NCBI GenBank assembly: GCA_964519035.1
Contig: CAZFKZ010000006.1
Coordinates: 1-55,184 of the forward strand
Direction: 5' to 3'
Length of the DNA stretch: 55,184 nt
Source: CAJJBL01 sp964519035
GTDB lineage: Bacteria > Pseudomonadota > Alphaproteobacteria > Puniceispirillales > Marisalimonadaceae
Shown here: piece by piece, positions 42,167-50,990 of the stretch
Layout: the number at the start of each line of letters is the position of its first letter
How positions within the stretch are numbered: position 1 is the stretch's first letter
The notes under the pieces: generated by a model
Seen by the model: only the letters and a program-made list of their open reading frames with translations
What the model was told of the DNA's origin: nothing
Database searches by the model: none
Made by a program: the position numbers and the translations under genes

Positions 42167-44047
42167 ATGACTAAAAAAGCCGAAACCTCTTTAAGTAATG
42201 GTATCGAGGTCATAAAAAACGAGTTAATTACTATTCCTAGTAAACCTGGAATTTATCAAATGATAGGTAAAAATGAGGAATATTTATATATTGGAAAAGC
42301 AAAAAATCTTAGAAATAGAGTTAACTTCTATACCCAACCAAAAAGATTGAATTCAAGATTAACATACATGGTAGCCAATACGGTTCGTATGGAAATTGTT
42401 ATCACTTCGTCAGAAATGGAAGCGTTACTTTTAGAATCGAACTTGATTAAAAAGTTTGAACCTACTTTTAATATATTATTAAAAGATGATAAAAGTTTCA
42501 GTTCTATTTTACTTAGCTTATCACATTCATTTCCTCAGCTATCTGCACATCGAGGTATAAGAAATATTAAAGGAAAGTATTTTGGTCCATTTGTTTCTAG
42601 AGGCACAGTTTTTAAAACTATAGAGACATTACAAAAAGCATTTTTACTTAGAACGTGTAGTGATAATATGTTTAAGTCGAGGACAAGACCTTGTTTACAA
42701 TATCAAATTAAAAGATGCAGTGCACCTTGTGTAAATTATATATCAAAAAAATCATATAAAGAAACTATGGACCATGCTGTTGATTTTCTCTCGGGTAATT
42801 CTAAGTATGTAAAAGAGAACCTCATAAAAAAAATGTATGAAGCTTCTGATAATCAAAATTATGAAGCTGCTGGAATTTATAAAAATAGGATTAAAGCACT
42901 TACAAGTGCAACTGCTAATCAAAACATAAACGTTCCTAATCTAAATGATGTAGATTTTCTTGTTTTAAAAAAAATAGATAATAAAGTTGTTATTCAAATG
43001 AGTATTGTTCGTGGAGGTTGCAACTATGGATCTAAGGCTTATTTTCCTAAAATAGGAAAAAATGGAAGTGATGTTAATGAAGATGAAGTGATGCAAGCTT
43101 TTATTTGTCAGTTTTACAATAAAAATGAACCGGCATCAATTATCATGGTTAACCAATATCCAAAAGAAAAAGAATTAATTGAAGAGTTGCTCTCTAAAAA
43201 AGTTAATCACAAAGTAAAAATTGAATATCCTAAACAAGGAAAGAAATTAGATATAATTAACTTGGTTCTTAAGAATGCTAATGAAAGTTTAAATAGAAAA
43301 ATTTTTGAGAAATCTTCTAATAAGAATAACTTAAAAAAATTACAAGAAACTTTTAGTTTCAAAAATTCAATAAACAAAGTGGAAGTTTATGATAACTCTC
43401 ATAATCAAGGGAAATCTCCTGTAGGCGCAATGATTGCTTTTAACGAAGATGGCTTTTCTAAATCTATGTATAGAAGATACAACATTAAAATAGATTATAA
43501 AAAACATATACCAATCTCTGATGATGAAATAACAAATAATAATGACTATTTAATGATGCAAGAAGTGATGAAAAGACGATTCACTGGGAAAAGTACTTTA
43601 AATTTTCCAGATCTATTAATTATTGACGGTGGTAAAGGACATTTAAATACAGTTTTATCTGTATTAAAACAGTTAAAAATTAATAATATGAATGTCTTAG
43701 CTATTTCAAAAGGAAGAGAGAGAGACGCAGGAAGAGAACAGTTCTATACAAAAGATAGAGATAATTTTAAATTTGATAAAGATAATCCAATATTATTCTT
43801 TCTACAAAACTTAAGAGATGAAGTTCACAGATACGCAATAGCAGGTCATAGAATAAAAAGTAAAAAAGTATTATTTGCTAACCCATTAGACGAAATAGAA
43901 GGAATAGGAGCAACTAGAAAAAAATCCCTTCTTGAAGAGTTTGGTTCTGCCAAATCTGTGGGAGAAGCAAATTTAGAAGATTTGTTAAAAGTTGAAGGAA
44001 TAAATAAATCCTCAGCTAAAAAAATATTTAATTTTTTTAATGAATAA
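42167..44047 (+). CDS. uvrC: Excinuclease ABC subunit C
   Basis: Dual-incision nuclease of UvrABC. The N-terminal GIY-YIG domain is clear (KPGIYQMIG...EEYLYIGKAKNLRNRV), followed by the Cys cluster QYQIKRCSAPCVNYI, a UVR domain (SDNQNYEAAGIYKNRIKAL), the RNase-H-like domain with VEVYDNSHNQGKSPVGAMI and LLIIDGGKGHLN, and a C-terminal HhH2 (IEGIGATRKKSLLEEFGSAKSVG). I choose the ATG at 42167; earlier in-frame ATG (42158) and TTG (42146) codons have no better ribosome-binding site. About 626 aa, normal. Confidence 0.96.
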   Translation: MTKKAETSLSNGIEVIKNELITIPSKPGIYQMIGKNEEYLYIGKAKNLRNRVNFYTQPKRLNSRLTYMVANTVRMEIVITSSEMEALLLESNLIKKFEPTFNILLKDDKSFSSILLSLSHSFPQLSAHRGIRNIKGKYFGPFVSRGTVFKTIETLQKAFLLRTCSDNMFKSRTRPCLQYQIKRCSAPCVNYISKKSYKETMDHAVDFLSGNSKYVKENLIKKMYEASDNQNYEAAGIYKNRIKALTSATANQNINVPNLNDVDFLVLKKIDNKVVIQMSIVRGGCNYGSKAYFPKIGKNGSDVNEDEVMQAFICQFYNKNEPASIIMVNQYPKEKELIEELLSKKVNHKVKIEYPKQGKKLDIINLVLKNANESLNRKIFEKSSNKNNLKKLQETFSFKNSINKVEVYDNSHNQGKSPVGAMIAFNEDGFSKSMYRRYNIKIDYKKHIPISDDEITNNNDYLMMQEVMKRRFTGKSTLNFPDLLIIDGGKGHLNTVLSVLKQLKINNMNVLAISKGRERDAGREQFYTKDRDNFKFDKDNPILFFLQNLRDEVHRYAIAGHRIKSKKVLFANPLDEIEGIGATRKKSLLEEFGSAKSVGEANLEDLLKVEGINKSSAKKIFNFFNE

Positions 44048-44118
44048 TTTAATCATAGCTATATTTATATTCATTATTGAAGTAAAAGTTTAACAATGGT
44101 TAATTTTGAGGGTCATTT

Positions 44119-44712
44119 ATGTCACAAATAAATGTAATAAAAAAAGCCATTCCTAATAGTTTAACAGTTTTTAGGTGTGCTTCTTCCATTATACTACCAT
44201 TAATTATTATTTTTGGAGGTGATATTGGAGCTGTATTGGCACCACCTTTATTAATATTAGCTGCTTTAAGTGATTATTTTGATGGGTACTTTGCTAGAAA
44301 ATATAAAGTTATTTCAAATTTTGGTAAAATATTAGACCCTATAGCTGACAAACTTTTAGTAATAGGTATTTTATTTGCATTGGCATCAGATCATATGCTG
44401 AGCTATCATTTATCTTTTATTCCTGCGCTAATAATTATATTAAGGGAGATATTTATTTCAGGCTTAAGAGAGAATATGGCTCAATATAAATTTTCAATAA
44501 TTGTCTCTATTTTAGCTAAATGGAAAACAACCATCCAATTATTTGCTTGTGGAAGTTTCTTAGTATGGAGATCTGACCCATTTTTTTTTCAAATACAAAT
44601 TATAGGCTGGATTTCGCAAATATTACTATGGGTAGCAGCAATAATTACTATTGTAACAGGTATTGAATATATTCTTAAAACAGCTTTATTTTTAAAAGAA
44701 CAAGATAAGTAA
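44119..44712 (+). CDS. pgsA: CDP-diacylglycerol-glycerol-3-phosphate 3-phosphatidyltransferase
   Basis: Makes phosphatidylglycerol phosphate, the first step to PG and cardiolipin. The CDP-alcohol phosphatidyltransferase signature is intact: DYFDGYFARKYKVISNFGKILDPIADK-type (given in parts: DYFDGYFARKYK, then SNFGKILDPIADKLL). About five hydrophobic segments cover the 197 residues (e.g. near 31-50, 74-90, 99-117, 139-158, 165-188). It begins MSQINVIKKAIPNSLTVFR. It sits between uvrC and moaD, as in many alphaproteobacteria. Confidence 0.94.
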   Translation: MSQINVIKKAIPNSLTVFRCASSIILPLIIIFGGDIGAVLAPPLLILAALSDYFDGYFARKYKVISNFGKILDPIADKLLVIGILFALASDHMLSYHLSFIPALIIILREIFISGLRENMAQYKFSIIVSILAKWKTTIQLFACGSFLVWRSDPFFFQIQIIGWISQILLWVAAIITIVTGIEYILKTALFLKEQDK

Positions 44713-44721
44713 GGAAAAAGA

Positions 44722-44973
44722 ATGATTATCAAATATTTTTCTTGGATAAGAGAGCATGTAGGTAAGTCTGAAGAAGAAATTGAATTACCCCATAATATAA
44801 AAACAATAGATGATCTTATTAAATATTTGGCTAGTTTGAATGATAATTATAAATCAGCTTTTGCTAATAAAGAAATAATCAAAATTGCTGTAAATAAATC
44901 ATATTCAGATATTACTACACAAATATTTAATGAAGATGAAATAGCTTTTTTCCCTCCAGTAACAGGAGGTTAA
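44722..44973 (+). CDS. moaD: Molybdopterin synthase sulfur-carrier subunit MoaD
   Basis: Ubiquitin-like small subunit (83 aa) whose C-terminal glycine is thiocarboxylated to donate sulfur for the dithiolene of molybdopterin. It ends in DEIAFFPPVTGG, the characteristic double glycine. N-terminal MIIKYFSWIREHVGKSEEEIEL is typical. A GGAAAAAG ribosome-binding site lies just after pgsA. It is followed with no gap by moaE. Confidence 0.93.
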   Translation: MIIKYFSWIREHVGKSEEEIELPHNIKTIDDLIKYLASLNDNYKSAFANKEIIKIAVNKSYSDITTQIFNEDEIAFFPPVTGG

Positions 44974-45453
44974 GTGCAGAATAAAAATAAAGTTTTTGTT
45001 AAAATAAAAATTCAAAATAAAGATTTTGATGTTTCAAAAGAAACACAAATACTAAATCTAGACCAAACTGGAGCAATTGTTAACTTTGTTGGCGTTGTTC
45101 GTGGAAAAGACGAAGAAAGAGACCTTGATATTAATTCTATGACATTAGAACATTATCCTGGAATGACTGAATTTGAAATAGAGAATATAATAAATCAATG
45201 TATAACAAAATGGGATATATCTGGAGTATGTGTCATACATAGAGTAGGTAAATTACTACCTAAAGATCAAATTGTTTTTGTTGGGGTTTCCTCAAAGCAC
45301 AGACAGAATGCTTTTGATGCATGTAACTTTATTATGGATTGGTTAAAAACCAAAGCACCATTCTGGAAGTTAGAAGAGAATTCAAAACACAAAAAATGGG
45401 TTGATTTCAACTCATCAGACATAAATGCTACAAAAAAATGGCAAAAAAAATAA
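44974..45453 (+). CDS. moaE: Molybdopterin synthase catalytic subunit MoaE
   Basis: Large subunit of molybdopterin synthase. Catalytic lysines lie in SSKHRQNAFDACNFIMDWLK and KTKAPFWKLEE; HYPGMTEFEIENI and IHRVGKLLPKDQIVFVGV are family hallmarks. The start is GTG at 44974, immediately after the moaD stop. An AT-rich N-terminal extension of a few residues (MQNKNKVFVKI) precedes the conserved part; total 159 aa. A 5-bp hairpin (GGTTA/TAACC, 45462-45476) separates it from the convergent ilvE gene. Confidence 0.93.
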   Translation: MQNKNKVFVKIKIQNKDFDVSKETQILNLDQTGAIVNFVGVVRGKDEERDLDINSMTLEHYPGMTEFEIENIINQCITKWDISGVCVIHRVGKLLPKDQIVFVGVSSKHRQNAFDACNFIMDWLKTKAPFWKLEENSKHKKWVDFNSSDINATKKWQKK

Positions 45454-45475
45454 CTGTTTCTGGTTAGTAATTAAC

Positions 45476-46345
45476 CTAATCTCTATTAACTAATTTCGAA
45501 TAAGCATCTGTTAACTTTAAGCATACTTCTCCTGGCGTGAATTTATACTCTCCAATCTCACGTACAGGAGTAACCTCAGCAGCCGTTCCTGTCAAAAAAC
45601 ACTCTTCCGCATCTTTCATTTCCTCAGGCATTATTTTTCTTTCAATAGTCTCAATTCCAAATTTTTTAGCAATATCAATTACTGTCCTTCTAGTAATACC
45701 GTCTAAAAAACAGTCCGGCAAAGGAGTATGTAGCTTACCATCAGGCATTTTAAAAAATATATTAGCTCCAGTTGCTTCTGCAATTTGTCCCCTATAATCT
45801 AACATAAGAGCATCACTATAACCTTTTGCCTCAGCTTCATGCTTAGAAAGAGTACAAATCATATATAATCCTGCAGCTTTAGCATGCACAGGGCCACATT
45901 CTGGACTTGGACGCTTCCATTTAGCTATATCCAGTTTAATTCCCTGCATCTTTTGTTCAGGATCAAAATAACTTGGCCATTCCCAAACTGCGATTGCGAC
46001 ATTGATTTTTGTTGTTTGTGCAGAAACAGCCATCATTTCACTACCTCTCCAGACTACTGGTCTAACATACGCATCTTTAAGAGAATTTTGTTTAATTAAT
46101 TCATTTTTAGCTTCTAGAATTTCTATTTTTGTATATGGAATTTTCATATCCAATGATAAAGCTGAATTAAATAACCTGTCTGTATGTTGTTCAGTTTCAA
46201 ATATATTTCCTTTATATGCCCTCTCTCCTTCAAATACACAACTTGCATAGTGCAAACCATGGTTTAAAACATGTATATTTGCAGTTTTCCAATCTACAAC
46301 TTTACCATTGTACCAAATATAACCTTCTCTGTTATCAAACGACAT
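45476..46345 (-). CDS. ilvE: Branched-chain amino acid aminotransferase
   Basis: PLP fold-type IV transaminase for valine, leucine and isoleucine. The PLP lysine is K156 in HAKAAGLYMICTLSKHEA; EATGANIFFKMPDG, TPLPDCFLDGITRRTVIDIA and EMKDAEECFLTGTAAEVTPV follow the family pattern. I use the ATG at 46345 (289 aa). A TTG at 46354 has GGAGGA at proper spacing and would add MLN, so the true start may be there. The longest in-frame start (TTG 46369) has its GGAGGA downstream and is unlikely. Confidence 0.94.
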   Translation of the reverse strand: MSFDNREGYIWYNGKVVDWKTANIHVLNHGLHYASCVFEGERAYKGNIFETEQHTDRLFNSALSLDMKIPYTKIEILEAKNELIKQNSLKDAYVRPVVWRGSEMMAVSAQTTKINVAIAVWEWPSYFDPEQKMQGIKLDIAKWKRPSPECGPVHAKAAGLYMICTLSKHEAEAKGYSDALMLDYRGQIAEATGANIFFKMPDGKLHTPLPDCFLDGITRRTVIDIAKKFGIETIERKIMPEEMKDAEECFLTGTAAEVTPVREIGEYKFTPGEVCLKLTDAYSKLVNRD

Positions 46346-46501
46346 ATTTAACAAACAATCTTCCTCCAATTTCCCTTATTTTTTTATTATCAATATAATC
46401 CACATTATTCTGAAATAATCAAATATTTAGAAAAATGTTTTTAAAATTACCCTAACTTGTTAATATAAATTATCAGGTTTTATTTTTAATAAAATTTAAT
46501 A

Positions 46502-47242
46502 ATGGTATTTAAAATGATTAGTAACGAAATTAAAGAATTTGATTTTCATATTTTAGTAATTGATGATGATGAGAGGCTAAGAAATTTACTTAAACAATTT
46601 CTAGAAAAAAATGGCTTTAGAGTTTCCGATGTTGAAAATGCAAATGCCGCAAAGGAAATAATGAAAAGTTTAATTTTTGATTTGTTAGTAATTGATATTA
46701 TGATGCCTGGACAAAATGGATTAGATTTATTAAAGGAAATAAGGTTAAAAAATAATGTCCCAGCGTTGATGCTTACAGCAATGTCCTCTCCTGAAAATAG
46801 GCTTGATGGTCTGGAATTAGGAGCTGATGATTATATGACTAAGCCTTTTGAGCCACGTGAATTATTATTAAGAATACAAAATGTTTTAAAAAGATCCCTA
46901 CCTACATTGTCGAATAACTCCAAAAATGAAATTATTCAATTTGGACCATTTTCGTTTAATCTAAATTCAATGAACCTATATAAAGATGGTTTATCCGTTC
47001 ACTTAACAACATCGGAACAAAAACTTCTAAATTGTTTTGCTAAATCTCCAAATAAAGCCTTGTCGAGGGATGATATTAGTAATTTACTTGGAGGAAAGTT
47101 AGAAATCCGCTCTATTGATGTGGCTATTGTTCGTATAAGGCGTAAGCTTGAATATGATCAAAGATATCCTGTATATTTACAAACTGTTAGAGGTATCGGT
47201 TGGATGCTTCAAACACATGAAGATGAAATTAATTATAATTAA
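46502..47242 (+). CDS. OmpR-family response regulator
   Basis: Two-component response regulator. The receiver domain has the acidic pocket D21-D23 in ILVIDDDERLRN, phospho-acceptor D65 in LLVIDIMMPG, the Thr in LMLTAMSSPEN and the Lys in YMTKPFEPREL. The C-terminal winged-helix contains LTTSEQKLLNCFAKSPNKALSRDDI and SIDVAIVRIRRKLE, typical of OmpR/PhoB. It is 246 aa. The histidine kinase gene follows 15 bases later. It resembles the alphaproteobacterial PetR/OmpR-like orthologue, but its regulon is unknown. Confidence 0.92.
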   Translation: MVFKMISNEIKEFDFHILVIDDDERLRNLLKQFLEKNGFRVSDVENANAAKEIMKSLIFDLLVIDIMMPGQNGLDLLKEIRLKNNVPALMLTAMSSPENRLDGLELGADDYMTKPFEPRELLLRIQNVLKRSLPTLSNNSKNEIIQFGPFSFNLNSMNLYKDGLSVHLTTSEQKLLNCFAKSPNKALSRDDISNLLGGKLEIRSIDVAIVRIRRKLEYDQRYPVYLQTVRGIGWMLQTHEDEINYN

Positions 47243-47257
47243 TTTAGAGAATAGTTG

Positions 47258-48568
47258 ATGAGACTAAGAAATGTAACGCCTAAAAGTCTTTTTGGAAGAA
47301 TGCTAGCCATTATTTTAGTTCCTATAATACTAGTACAAGTAATTTCTGTTTCAATTTTTTATGAAAGACATTGGGATTGGGTTTCTAGGCATATGTCTAA
47401 AAACTTAGCTAAAGATTTAGGTTTTTTAATTGATGAATTGGGAAACACTCCTTCAAATGATCAAAGAGCCCTATCAGCTGCAAGGGCGCGACAATATTTT
47501 GATATAATTTTTTATTGGCTTGAAAAAGGTATTCTTAAACCAAACCAGTCATTTGATAAGAGATTTAAAAACTTTCGTATTGCCCTAGAAACAAGAATAA
47601 AAGAACCTTTTTATCTTTCAAAAATAAGCAATTCTAATCAATTTTATGTTGATATTCAACTCGCTAATGGAATAGTAAGAATGAATATAGACAACAAAAG
47701 ATTATTTGTTCCCACTGGCTTTACATTTATAATGTGGTCAATTGGATCTTCAGTAATTCTATTTTCGATAGCAATAATTTTTCTCAGAGGTCAAGTAAGG
47801 CCTATACTAAGGTTGGCAAATGCTGCAAGAGAAATTGGATTTGGAAGAGAAGTAAGTAATTATAATATTGAAGGTGCCACAGAAGTTAGGTTAGCTGGAA
47901 GAGCCTTTCAAGCAATGAAGCATAGGATTAATAGACAGATTGTAGAAAGAACTTCTCTATTAGCTGGTGTAAGTCATGATTTAAAAACTCCTCTTACTAG
48001 AATGCGCTTACAATTAGAAATGTTGGATACTAATCAAAGTATAAAATTTGACTTTGAAAATGAATTATTAGAATTAGAAAATATGATTGACGGATATTTA
48101 GAGTTTGCAAGAAACGAGAGAGAAGAACAAATGGTTGATGCAAGCCTATTTAATTTACTTCAGCAAGCAGCCAAATCATCTGACCCCGAAGGTAATAAAA
48201 TATATATAGCAGTTCCTCCAGATTCACTTCCTATTTTTCCAATTCAAGTTCAATCAATCAGAAGAGCTCTAATAAATTTATTTACTAATGCGATACGATA
48301 TGCAGGCAAAGCAAATGTTCAAATTCAAATTTTTGACGATCACAGTGAAATTATTATAGACGATAACGGACCTGGAATACCACGCGATAAAAGAGAAGAA
48401 GTAGTTTTACCTTTTACAAGATTAGAAAATTCTAGAAACAGTAAAACAGGAGGTACTGGATTAGGTTTATCCATAGCTAAAAATGCAGCTCTTTCTCATG
48501 GTGGTGAACTTATACTTGACGAAAGCCCTCTTGGTGGTTTAAGAGTTCGTTTTTTATTACCATTGTAG
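47258..48568 (+). CDS. EnvZ-like sensor histidine kinase
   Basis: Inner-membrane sensor with TM1 (about 14-34), a short periplasmic loop (about 35-153), TM2 (about 154-176), HAMP (178-230), and the H-box SHDLKTPLTRMR with H240. The catalytic domain contains RRALINLFTNAIRYAG (N-box), IIDDNGPGIPRDKREE (G1) and GGTGLGLSIAKNAA (G2). ATG at 47258 is chosen over an in-frame TTG just before it. Partner of the upstream OmpR-like regulator; together an EnvZ/OmpR-type pair, which in alphaproteobacteria often governs envelope or osmotic responses (inference). Confidence 0.92.
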   Translation: MRLRNVTPKSLFGRMLAIILVPIILVQVISVSIFYERHWDWVSRHMSKNLAKDLGFLIDELGNTPSNDQRALSAARARQYFDIIFYWLEKGILKPNQSFDKRFKNFRIALETRIKEPFYLSKISNSNQFYVDIQLANGIVRMNIDNKRLFVPTGFTFIMWSIGSSVILFSIAIIFLRGQVRPILRLANAAREIGFGREVSNYNIEGATEVRLAGRAFQAMKHRINRQIVERTSLLAGVSHDLKTPLTRMRLQLEMLDTNQSIKFDFENELLELENMIDGYLEFARNEREEQMVDASLFNLLQQAAKSSDPEGNKIYIAVPPDSLPIFPIQVQSIRRALINLFTNAIRYAGKANVQIQIFDDHSEIIIDDNGPGIPRDKREEVVLPFTRLENSRNSKTGGTGLGLSIAKNAALSHGGELILDESPLGGLRVRFLLPL

Positions 48569-48586
48569 AATATATATAAAATAAAT

Positions 48587-49183
48587 TTATTTTTTAATAA
48601 TACCGAAAACATCCCCAATATCCTGAATTTCACGAAGATTATTATCTAAGATTCTAATGGTTTTTTCTAAATTAGATTTTTCTTCTTTTAAAAAAACATC
48701 CATTGTTTTAAAATATACAATGTTAAGGGCTAATGATTTTATAATATTTTTGCATTCATTTTTATTGCCTTCGGCAAGATTTAGCAATTTAAGCATGAAA
48801 TTTTGATTAGAGCTTAATAAATTAAAAAAATTTTTTGTCTTTATATCTAAACCAATGCTTAAGGTTTTTAATGACAACTTATAGGGTGTGTAAATTTCGA
48901 GTCTCAAAATAATGCCCTCAAGAATTTTATCATAAACACTTGAAATTTTATCATTATTAAACTCTTTTTGAAGTTCTTCTATGGTTTTTTGATCAAGCTT
49001 TTTTATAAGAATTTTTAAAAAAAATGAACTATAATCTTTTTGTGATAATGGAAGAATTTTTTGAGCCTCTTCAATTTGAATGCCACTCTTTTCACATAAA
49101 TCTTCTATCAGAATTTCTTCGTTGAGTGTGTGATTCATAATTGAGAAGAATGCTTCACATAAATTTGATTTAATATCTGACAA
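48587..49183 (-). CDS. TetR-like HTH protein
   Basis: A 198-residue all-helical protein. The first 60 residues fit a TetR-type DNA-binding domain (EAFFSIMNHTLNEEILIEDLCEKSGI...LSQKDYSSFFLKILIKKLDQ, in parts). The rest forms a variable helical ligand region with IYTPYKLSLKTL. Weak conservation makes the call tentative. It starts 24 bases downstream of proC, on the same strand, and is convergent with the sensor kinase gene. Regulated genes unknown; genes of this type sit next to proC in other alphaproteobacteria. Confidence 0.6.
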   Translation of the reverse strand: MSDIKSNLCEAFFSIMNHTLNEEILIEDLCEKSGIQIEEAQKILPLSQKDYSSFFLKILIKKLDQKTIEELQKEFNNDKISSVYDKILEGIILRLEIYTPYKLSLKTLSIGLDIKTKNFFNLLSSNQNFMLKLLNLAEGNKNECKNIIKSLALNIVYFKTMDVFLKEEKSNLEKTIRILDNNLREIQDIGDVFGIIKK

Positions 49184-49207
49184 TACTTATCCTAATTTTT
49201 AATACTT

Positions 49208-50029
49208 TTAGTTACTTAAGTTTAGAGACTTCGCTCTTTCTTTTGCATTGGAAATAGTAGCTTTTAGTAAAGGTAGAAGTCCATTTTCTTTAGACATTAG
49301 TTTTTCTAATGCAGCTTCAGTAGTTCCACCTGGGCTTGTAACATTTTGTCTTAAGGTTTTTGGATTAATATTAGCGTTGTCTAATAGTTTTGCAGACCCT
49401 ATTAATGTCTCAATAGCTAAAAGATTAGCATCCCGCTCTCCTAAACCCTCATTCATTCCTATTTCTGCAAGTGCTTCTACAAAATAAAATATATATGCTG
49501 GCCCTGAACCTGATATAGCAGTTACAACATCAATAAGGTTTTCGTTACTTAAGAATATAGTTTTACCGATTGAATTTAATAATTTTTGAGCGTCTTGTTT
49601 TTCATTTTCAGTTACACTTTCACTTTTGCAATAGCCTGTAATACCTCTTCCAACAGATGCTGGAGTGTTTGGCATAGCTCTTATTATTTTAACGTTATGA
49701 TCAATTTCATTTTGAAACCATGAAAATGATAATCCTGCTGCTATTGATATAAAAAGAGTTTTTTGATTATAACATTTTACTATTTCTTGAATTGCAACAT
49801 TCATTTGTTGAGGCTTAACTGCCAAGAAAATTATATCTATATTTTTAATGTTTTTATTATTAAGTAACTCATTTATACCTTGAAACGACTCAAAGCCCTC
49901 TTCTGCTGCTTTTTGTTTGAGAGTAGTATCTTTTTCTATAACAAAAAAACTATAATTTTTATTTGAAGACCAACCTTTTGCTAAGGAAGATCCCATCTTT
50001 CCATATCCAAGTAAAATTACATTTTTCAT
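49208..50029 (-). CDS. proC: Pyrroline-5-carboxylate reductase
   Basis: Last enzyme of proline synthesis, reducing pyrroline-5-carboxylate with NAD(P)H. The Rossmann start is NVILLGYGKMGSSLAKGW; DIIFLAVKPQQM, RAMPNTPASVGRGITGY, VTAISGSGPAYIFYFVEAL and TSPGGTTEAALE are family signatures. Start at 50029 is preferred, because GAGATGA is better placed than for the ATG at 50035. 273 aa, normal. It lies between ybjN and the TetR-like gene on the same strand. Confidence 0.93.
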   Translation of the reverse strand: MKNVILLGYGKMGSSLAKGWSSNKNYSFFVIEKDTTLKQKAAEEGFESFQGINELLNNKNIKNIDIIFLAVKPQQMNVAIQEIVKCYNQKTLFISIAAGLSFSWFQNEIDHNVKIIRAMPNTPASVGRGITGYCKSESVTENEKQDAQKLLNSIGKTIFLSNENLIDVVTAISGSGPAYIFYFVEALAEIGMNEGLGERDANLLAIETLIGSAKLLDNANINPKTLRQNVTSPGGTTEAALEKLMSKENGLLPLLKATISNAKERAKSLNLSN

Positions 50030-50080
50030 TTTCATCTCTAGTCAAAACTTGAAGATAATATAACTAAGAAAATTGAAAGT

Positions 50081-50569
50081 TTATGCGTGGCCTAAAGCTT
50101 TAACAAACATCAATTGTGACATTTCTTCAACGGTTGTCTCTGTGTATATTAACTTATGTATAGACAAAGTAAAGGATTCAACAAGTTCATTAACAATACT
50201 TAAATTAAAGTCTAAAATATCATATAACGATGTATTTGATAATTTATCAGCAAAAATTACTGAATCTTTATATTTAATATTTTTTGTTTGTTCATCAAAA
50301 GTAAAATAACCATCATGGCTCTTATCATTTATTTTATTCATTAATTTATATATATCAATGATAATGGATTCAGGAAAATCCATATCTACAACACATTCCA
50401 AAAACAATCTCTCATTCTTATAACTAATACTTAAATAGTAATCAGCTATTATACCATTACGGTTAAAAAAAAATGAACCATTACAGCAATTAATTTGTTT
50501 CCAATTATATTTTTGGAAAATATTTGAAAATTTATCTGAAATAATATTATTATTTAAATCATTAATCAT
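50081..50569 (-). CDS. ybjN: YbjN domain protein
   Basis: About 162 residues of the YbjN family (PF10722), whose E. coli member affects motility and stress responses. Type III chaperone-like fold: NNIISDKFSNIFQKYNWKQINC, LFLECVVDMDFPESIIIDIYKLMNKIND, HDGYFTFDEQTKNIKYKDSVIF. ATG at 50569 is chosen; a TTG at 50581 would add four residues and has no ribosome-binding site. Upstream of proC by 51 bases; ybjN-proC adjacency is common in alphaproteobacteria. Confidence 0.8.
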   Translation of the reverse strand: MINDLNNNIISDKFSNIFQKYNWKQINCCNGSFFFNRNGIIADYYLSISYKNERLFLECVVDMDFPESIIIDIYKLMNKINDKSHDGYFTFDEQTKNIKYKDSVIFADKLSNTSLYDILDFNLSIVNELVESFTLSIHKLIYTETTVEEMSQLMFVKALGHA

Positions 50570-50647
50570 ATCAAACCACAATATATAGTAGGTAATTAAT
50601 TGTTAATACCATATATATATTAAATTTACATTCTTAAATAATAGATT

Positions 50648-50905
50648 TTACTTCTTATTTTTATCTTTAACTTTTATTTTTCTTTCTAACTTTATTTTTA
50701 ACAAATTAAATTCAGCATTTAATTTTTCATGTCTATCAACAAGCGCTTCAAAATCTTCTCTACTAACAACACCTTGATCATTAATAAATTTTTCAAATCT
50801 ACTTTTTACAATATTATCAATTTCATTTTTTAAAGCTGAAAAAGTTGAAAATGCACCTGAAAGAATCGATGCTGTATCTTTTAAAAAAAACTTTGAGTTT
50901 TTCAT
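50648..50905 (-). CDS. ubiK: UbiK-family accessory factor (BMFP, YqiC-like)
   Basis: An 85-residue protein of the Brucella membrane fusogenic protein/UbiK family, which assists aerobic ubiquinone synthesis in E. coli by interacting with UbiJ and lipids. The pattern is diagnostic: a helical, amphipathic N-terminal half, the VKSRFEKFINDQGVVSREDFEAL central motif, and a C-terminal coiled coil (RHEKLNAEFNLLKIKLERKIK). It is divergent from lgt across 85 bases and upstream of ybjN by 66 bases. Fits with ispB elsewhere in the window as part of quinone synthesis. Confidence 0.85.
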   Translation of the reverse strand: MKNSKFFLKDTASILSGAFSTFSALKNEIDNIVKSRFEKFINDQGVVSREDFEALVDRHEKLNAEFNLLKIKLERKIKVKDKNKK

Positions 50906-50990
50906 TTGAAATCCTTAATTTTCTTATAGCAGTTGCTTGATTATATTATTCATTCTAAATTATTAATTTTACCTAGTAAATTAATTTATT

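Noticed and set aside
48569..48597. AT-only hairpin between the sensor kinase and TetR-like genes as a terminator
   Set aside because: AAATAAATTTATTT has no GC pairs, so it is too weak to call.
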